Positions 57,793-64,000 of a stretch of DNA of 64,000 bases are shown piece by piece (within the stretch, counting starts at the first letter, position 1; each line of letters begins with the position of its first letter). This DNA is from Lunularia cruciata (Eukaryota > Streptophyta > Marchantiopsida > Lunulariales > Lunulariaceae): the NCBI GenBank assembly GCA_948567375.1, contig OX419756.1, positions 61,792,552-61,856,551 on the forward strand, in the 5' to 3' direction. Position numbers and translations under genes: made by a program. The notes beneath the pieces were generated by a model. The model saw only the letters and a program-made list of their open reading frames with translations, searched no databases and was not told the origin of the DNA.

Positions 57793-58441
57793 GTAGAATC
57801 CTGTGTTCATAGGTCGCAGCATGCGTAACTATTTGTTGAAATAAGTTTGCTCAAAATGCTGCTCCTCGGTACACCGTGGAACACTTCGGGTCTGTCATTA
57901 AGAAGCGTGGAATACCGCTTATGTGATGTCTTTCGGAATTGGAATAAAGTTTACTATGCCCGAATTATCTTTCCTTTTCTTTCTGAGATCTGGATGGGTT
58001 GACCTTATGAGATATTAAAGAGAAAATAAAGCAACAATTGCATGAGATCCTTCAGGAGATATTACGTTCCCCAATTGTATTTCTTACAGCGTCTAGCTGC
58101 AGAGACCTACTCGTCGAATCCTGTGCTCGTAGGTCGCATGCGTAACTATTTGTTGAAATAAGTTTGTTTAAACGGGTGCCTGAATGAATGCTGCTCCTCG
58201 GTACACCGAGGAGCACTTCGGGTGTGTCACTAAGAAGCGTGGAATACCGCTCATGTGATGTCTTTCATAATTGAACTAAAGTTCACTCTGCCCGAATTAT
58301 CTTTCCTTTTCTTGAAGATCTGGATGGTTTGACCTTTTGAGATATATGAGATGCTATAGAAAAATAAAAGCAACAATTGCATGAGATCCTTCAAGAGAAA
58401 TTACATTCCCCAAATGTAGTTGTACTTCTCACAGCGTCTAG
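57793..58441. repeat. Tandem duplication downstream of gene 2
   Basis: Units 57,793-58,096 and 58,113-58,441, equivalent to the pair in F1. Confidence 0.85.
58193..58214. repeat. Perfect hairpin, 10-bp stem
   Basis: GCTCCTCGGT, then AC, then ACCGAGGAGC. In F1 unit 2 the left arm is missing (junction at 32,102). In both first units the right arm has mismatches. Confidence 0.9.
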
Positions 58442-58549
58442 AAAGTAAACTCGTCCAGATCATGCGACCTCGAACTCCGTAATTTGCAAGTCCTGAAAAA
58501 AGATCGTTCTGGTTTAGACTAACTTGGGCGTTCTTGATTGGACTTCTCA

Positions 58550-61124
58550 CTTCAAGGGTAGTTCGCGTCCTTGTAGTAGAAGTTTTTACAGTGAAAGAGA
58601 AGTGAACCATTACATTCAAGATTAATTTGCAGGCTATTGTAGTGAATGTGGTCTTTAGTTGTCTCTTTTCCATAGTGGGCCATAGGGTAACACTACGCTC
58701 GCTCGGGAGTGTTTTTATCCAAGAGGTTAAACAAAAAATATCAAATGAATTATAGCTTAGTGATTTCTCTTCACTTTTGGTCACTTGGATATTTGAAGGA
58801 ACGACCTGTTCTTGCAAAGTTTACTTGTATTAGTGCAACAATAAGTTACCATAATTCAATATTGAAAATATTTATTATGTGCTTCAAGAACTGAAATTTA
58901 TCTTTAAATCATATATTCATAGTGTTGACTAAATCTAGATATCTGATATAGAAGATTGAAAATATACATTCAAATAAGGAGATAACCGTAAATTATTTTT
59001 TTACGGTTTAAATTTAAATTTAAAAATTTACAGTTTTTTAAAAAAAATTACTAAAAATAAAAGGAGAATAGTATTTGATACGTTGTAATGAGGGAATTAA
59101 TAATGACTAATTAAATTTATTAATTAATAAATATGATGTAAAAGACATAGAAATCATACAGTAGAAAATGCAAGTGATCAAATGAACATTGGTTTAGTGT
59201 TGTTCTTTGTTTAAAAGTAGTATTTTAATTATGCATTAAAATTTTAGAATATGAGTGAATATGGATGAAGATTGATTCTATGTTTATAATTGATGTAAAA
59301 AATATAAAATAATCAAGCGTTGAAAAAATTCATTAATCATTGTATCAATCAAGCATTGATATCAATAAAGATGAAAAAAATTAAAAAATTAAGTCAATAT
59401 TGATTAATAATAATTATTTTTTATTTTAAAAATAATAAAAAATTCACTGCTAACTTAAATAAATTTAAAATTTAATACCATAATCCAAAATTTTAAAGTA
59501 ATACTAGAATCAATATAAGTCAACATGAAACAAATCAATATATCAATATACAAAGCAGTGTGCTAATTTGATATGTTAAGAAAAGTCCTAAAATTGAAAT
59601 ATACATCTTGTTGTCAAAATAGTTGATTGTTATTCATGCTAGCCAAGCAACTCAACACAATAAGAGGGTGCTTTTTCTGATAGCCTAAGGAGATTGACCA
59701 AAACAAAAGGTTCACGTTATACAACTCTAGAAGATTCTATACACAAGTATACAAGAAGGTAAATGTTGTAATCAAAATCAAAATATATTTGTTATTGTCT
59801 CTTCAAAACACCATTGGTTTTTCTACAGTGGCACAAAGGAAGAACATCACTAGATCTAGCATTTTACTTTAAGAATGGTTAGATATCTTGTTTATTACAA
59901 TATAGTCCCAAGGTTGAGAATTTTAATCTTCTTTATAAATTAATAAAGAAGAAGATGTATGAATATTACAAATAGAACATGAGTGGAAAATACCAAAAGT
60001 GAGTGATCTAGTTTAGTTTAGTAGATCCTGTGAGATATGGCATATAGATTCTGCATATTACAAGATTCTAATAAAAAAGTAAGTTTCTACAATGTATAAA
60101 GATTGTGCAAAGCTAGAAGTTGAACAAGACCATATTATCCTTAGTGTGAATGAGCATGGATGGTCTATATTCTATACACTATTGTGATAAATGATACTTG
60201 AATATTTGGTGTTTGTATTTTTTCATTACTGAATATCTTAATAGTTAGATTTTTACCTGAAATATTTGAAATATTATTTTGCCTCAGTCACACTAAGATT
60301 ATGCATGCTTAATAACCAATCAAATTTTTTGGCTAGTTGTATGACTAAATATAAAAATAATTACCTCTCCTGCATAAGTTGTAAACTATAACTTTGTGTG
60401 TGTTATAAGAATTTCAAGAAACAACTAAGTTGGATGAGCACCTGAGGAAATGTTTTACAGAGGTTTAAAAATATGTAGGAAAAATAATTTAGAAAAAAGT
60501 AAAAGCCAAAATCTCCAATCATTATCCCAAAAAAATTTGACAAAATTTGTCTAAGTTGGAGTGCATGTTCTTTTTGTTCAAATCAAATTGATCAAATATC
60601 CACTTATATCAACAAATGACTAAGAAAATAAAATAAAATTCACCCTACCTTCCTTGATACTTTGCATAAAGTCTTCATATCATCCAAAAAAACCAAAAGT
60701 CTTCGTATTGGATGAACATAGAAGTCTGAATGTTTGGTTTAAACATTTAGTTCTTATAACTAAGAGTATCCACCATATCACCTTCCAGGATTTATTATTA
60801 TTCAGATTTGAGATGAAAGACATAGCAACAAATATTTAGATCAAGAATATTTATCTTTTTGAGTTCTTGTTACCATAGGATAAAACAAAAGAAACTTCCT
60901 CAAGAGGACTGGCAAAGAGAGGATGAGAATAAGCTATGAGTTGGTTCATTTGAAGGCGTACTCTAAATCAAGTGGTTGGACAAGAGGGATAATTTGTGGA
61001 TGCTCTTTAGTAAATGGGAGGTTTGCAAGATGGTATATCATATGTATTTGATGTTAGGTAAATTATTTATGCATGATTTCTTTCTGTTTTAAGAAATATT
61101 GAGCAGATATATATATATTAGTAG
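58550..61124. repeat. Repeat E, copy 3
   Basis: Collinear with 16,192-18,510 and goes about 150 bp further. No coding content. It includes an AT-only insertion near 58,990-59,050. Confidence 0.78.
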
Positions 61125-62252
61125 TGTAACCTTGTTAAGCTTGAATGGAATGGAAGCTTGAAGATTTTCCTCACCTTTTCAAGATCCCTCCATCCTTGGG
61201 AATGATATGCCCCAAAAGAAGACTTTCTTCATAACCAAAGATGCACTTCTATGGGTTGAGTAACGCATTTACCTCCAATGTTGCAAATGTTGCAAGACCT
61301 TGATCAAGTGCTTAAAGTGCTCCTCCTTGCTCCCATAGACACAAAATTCATTATTGATCTCACACTTTTTCCAATGTAAGGTTTGAACACCTTGTTCATG
61401 AAGCGTTGAAATGTACCTAGAGCATTACAAAGCCCCAAAAATGTGACCTTGAAATTTTAAGTTCCCTAAGGTGTGGTGAATGTGATGAGTTGTTGATGCT
61501 TTGGTGTAATCTTGATTTGGTTATAGCCACTATAACCATCTCCAAAACTATACCTCTCATGACTAACAACCTCTTCCAAGATCTCGTCAATGACTAGCAA
61601 GGAGTAGCATTCCTTTTTGGTAATAACATTAAGCTTCTTGTAATCAATACATACCCAGAGCTTGCTATTCTTCTTTTTCACAATCATAATTAGAGATATC
61701 CATTTTGAATTCTCCACCTCAAAAAAAAACTCATCTTCCTTGAGGTTATCAATCTCCTTCTTGACAACAAAAGTTATTGGTGGAATAATGTGACCTTGCT
61801 TATGGTAGATTGGTCTTCCATGTGACTCCACCTCTATTTGGTGCTCATCTAAGGTGACGTCATTGAGATCTTTGTAGCTAAAAGCAAACATATGGATGAA
61901 CTTGTGCAAAATCTCCTCAAATCTTACCTTCTCCTCCTTGGTAACATTTGAATCATACTCAAGGGTAGATATTCTCCTCTCTGTCTCCTCTAGTGTCAAT
62001 AATGATTTATCAAGGTCCTCTAAGACCTCTGGCTTAGGCACAAAGTCCATGTGCACATAAATAATGCACATCTAAATTGGATTTAGATTCATCCTCAATT
62101 GAATAAGTCTCTTCCTCCATGTTGTTGTCTATACCTAAGCTCCTTCTTCCTAGTCTGATGATGTTTCTTAATGTGAGATATGGTTGGTATTGGTTATTTG
62201 AACTATAACCCAATGGTATGATAGCCCAATTCTCAAGTACCCTTGGTGTCAT
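61125..62252 (-). pseudogene. gypsy-1 reverse transcriptase (copy 2)
   Basis: The ORF 62,071-61,466 shows the linker and RT: LEYDSNVTKEEKVRFEEIL, LWVCIDYKKLNVITK, FGDGYSGYNQIKI. This copy keeps the Tyr codon that is a stop at 805-807 in copy 1. A FCVYGSKEEHFKHL piece lies near 61,300. It is truncated in the thumb at about 61,125. Confidence 0.9.
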
Positions 62253-62544
62253 TGATTACTTTTTTTGGCTGCTCTCAACCATGGCCTCCCAAGTAACAAA
62301 TTATAACTTGCATCCTTCAAGACTTGGAAAGTCATGAGATTTTGAAATCCCATACCTGATACTGCCACCTTGTCCATCACACCCACTGGTCAAACTTGAT
62401 GCTTGTTTGCTCATTACAAATGTTGAAGATCCAGAGAATATCATACTCAACTTTTTTTTCAACTTCTTTGACATGGCCTTCACCACAGATCCTCCATCAA
62501 CAAGTACATCCTTGATATTATGCCAATTCATCCTTACATTATTC
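62253..62544 (-). pseudogene. gypsy-1 protease (copy 2)
   Basis: The ORF 62,531-62,301 carries KDVLVDGGSVVKAMS, with the catalytic Asp followed by Gly-Gly-Ser. A frame change leads to a LLLGRPW-like end near 62,290. Confidence 0.8.
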
Positions 62545-64000
62545 TTGGAGGTGTACCCACAAGCCTACCATGGTTTTGGGTTTTGCATCCACCACCTCCA
62601 TTGATATCTGAGTCTTTACTTTCTTCATTCTCTTGCTCCTTGTAGAACTCAAACCACCCCTAAGTTCCTTCCTCAATGTAAGATTTAAAGCAATCATTTG
62701 ACACATCATAATTGGCCTTGTGACTACCAACATCTTCCAACACATTGTAGTTCCATTGTTGCTTTGAGATCAAGAAATCATCCATCTCCAACTTCTTCCT
62801 TTGAGTCTTTGTGGATTATGTTGAACTAGTAGTGCAAGTAATCCTTGTGGGAACTGGACTACCGTTGCTAGGGGTAAATTCTTGAGAAGAATGTATATCA
62901 TCTGCAAAACATGATATCTTCTTCTCTTGTGCCAAAAGCTCCAAGTTAAGACCTTTGGAGTTTGAGCATTCTCCCTCTTCATACTTGCTCTCCATCACAT
63001 CTATGGATACTATCTCCTTGCCTCTATTTTTCATTGGAGGCACTGGGGCTTCACCACCTCCCTCTTTCTCTTTATTTGTCCTTCATAACGCCTACTTCAT
63101 GGTATGTGGAATTTGGGGAGTTCTGCTGGATGTGACCTCTACCTCCATAACAAAAATAAATTGTCATTGAAATTGCTAGTTGTTAGACCTCCTCTATATG
63201 GATAGTTCCATAGCCCCTAGGCACTCTCTCAACATTTTGGTCCACCTCTCTCTTCTCTCGTAGTTGCACTACATTGATCTTGAGATCTGCAAGGTGTTCT
63301 ATAATAGTTTGAAGGGGATCTTTGGTGGAGGTGCAAGAATAGGAGCAAAATCCTACTTGTGATGGAACCCTTTCTACCAAAGGATAAAAAGCCCCACCAT
63401 AATTATAGGCTTGTGGAGTATGTACAACCTCCTTCACCACCAAATCTCTCTCATCTCCTTCCAAATTTTCCTCCATACAAATCATAAAATTGGTAGCTTC
63501 CACCTTTGAAGAAGGTCTCTAATATCTCACCTTGCTTTGAAATTTTGGTTTCAACCGTCCCACAAAATTCTTGGTTAGCATGGCTTCTATCCTGCTCATG
63601 GTAGTCTCCACATCATCCCTATTGTTCCTCAAGACTATATGAAACTTGTATTCTAACTTCTCCCCTCTTTTTGCATAGACTTTCACTTTCTCTCCATATC
63701 CTTGCTTGAGGAAGGTAATCTCACTCATTCATCTCTCATAACTCTCATCCAAAAAAAAGTTCTCAATAAGTGATATAGTCAAACTCTCCCAAGACTACTC
63801 TTTCCCATTTGTTTCTTTTTATACTTTGGCTCACCATGTAAGAGCTACATCCTCAAAGAAATCCAGTATCAATGAGGCCCACTCATTCTTCCTCCTCTCA
63901 TTGTTTTCTATGCAAACCCTCTTGAAGTCTCTCAAAAAAGTCTCCACATCCTCCCTATTCTTGCCAAAGAAAACTAGAAGTTTTCCAATCTTAATCCCTC
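62545..64000 (-). pseudogene. gypsy-1 gag (copy 2, cut by the window end)
   Basis: Pieces 63,728-63,519, 63,503-63,183, 63,043-62,816 and 62,745-62,539 match the gag at 3,258-4,905. A zinc-knuckle region lies near 63,130-63,165. A single unit is present where copy 1 has the 195-bp tandem. Confidence 0.87.

Larger units (their letters stand above)
53886..58549. repeat. Segmental duplication F, copy 2
   Basis: Collinear with 28,308-32,449. It continues directly into repeat E copy 3, lacking the 32,450-34,951 stretch found after F1. Confidence 0.9.

Overview
This window looks like nuclear DNA of a land plant with a large genome, most likely a gymnosperm (inference). It is AT-rich and poor in CpG. 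It is filled almost end to end with old, broken, nested Ty3/gypsy and Ty1/copia LTR retrotransposons. The two LTRs of the best-preserved element differ at about 50 of 426 positions by eye, which means an old insertion. There is no bacterial gene organisation. I found no rRNA gene, tRNA gene or CRISPR array.

Layout. 1-3250: pol of a gypsy family ('gypsy-1') on +, meeting a gypsy-1 gag on - at about 3250. 3.3-11.2 kb (block A), 18.6-26.3 kb (block B, same direction) and 48.8-53.9 kb (block D, inverted) are three copies of one composite of gypsy-1 gag + an LTR + a chromovirus PR-RT fragment + a copia LTR and pol (D lacks the gag part). 11.7-16.2 kb: a chromovirus LTR interrupted by about 4 kb that carries an unrecognised broken coding region of about 730 codons. 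Three copies of a non-coding AT-rich repeat ('E') lie at 16.2-18.6, 35.0-36.2 and 58.5-61.1 kb. A third gypsy family ('H') is split over 36.2-37.0, 40.4-41.5 and 47.1-48.0 kb, with another piece at 26.3-27.25 kb. Its integrase is followed by a degenerate PHD finger. A full-length chromovirus of 5,628 bp, with LTRs, primer-binding site, polypurine tract, chromodomain and a 5-bp target duplication, sits inside the H integrase at 41,505-47,132. 61.1-64.0 kb: a second gypsy-1 copy on -.

Two CpG-retaining islands (29.3-32.8 and 54.9-58.5 kb) are the only regions that look like host genes. They are the cores of a duplicated segment (F1, F2). Each holds one intact 158-codon ORF for a secreted proline-rich, cell-wall-type protein. 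The two genes differ at 12 of 477 bases (7 silent, 5 replacement). Their 5' and 3' flanks carry shared duplicated modules.

The transposon parts do not form a working system: nearly every coding region has stops and frameshifts. The main points of interest are the PHD-tailed integrase, heat-shock-element-like arrays in the chromovirus LTRs, the twin proline-rich genes with their repeated leader modules, and the unexplained accessory coding region. All coordinates of repeat edges were judged by eye and may be off by several bases.
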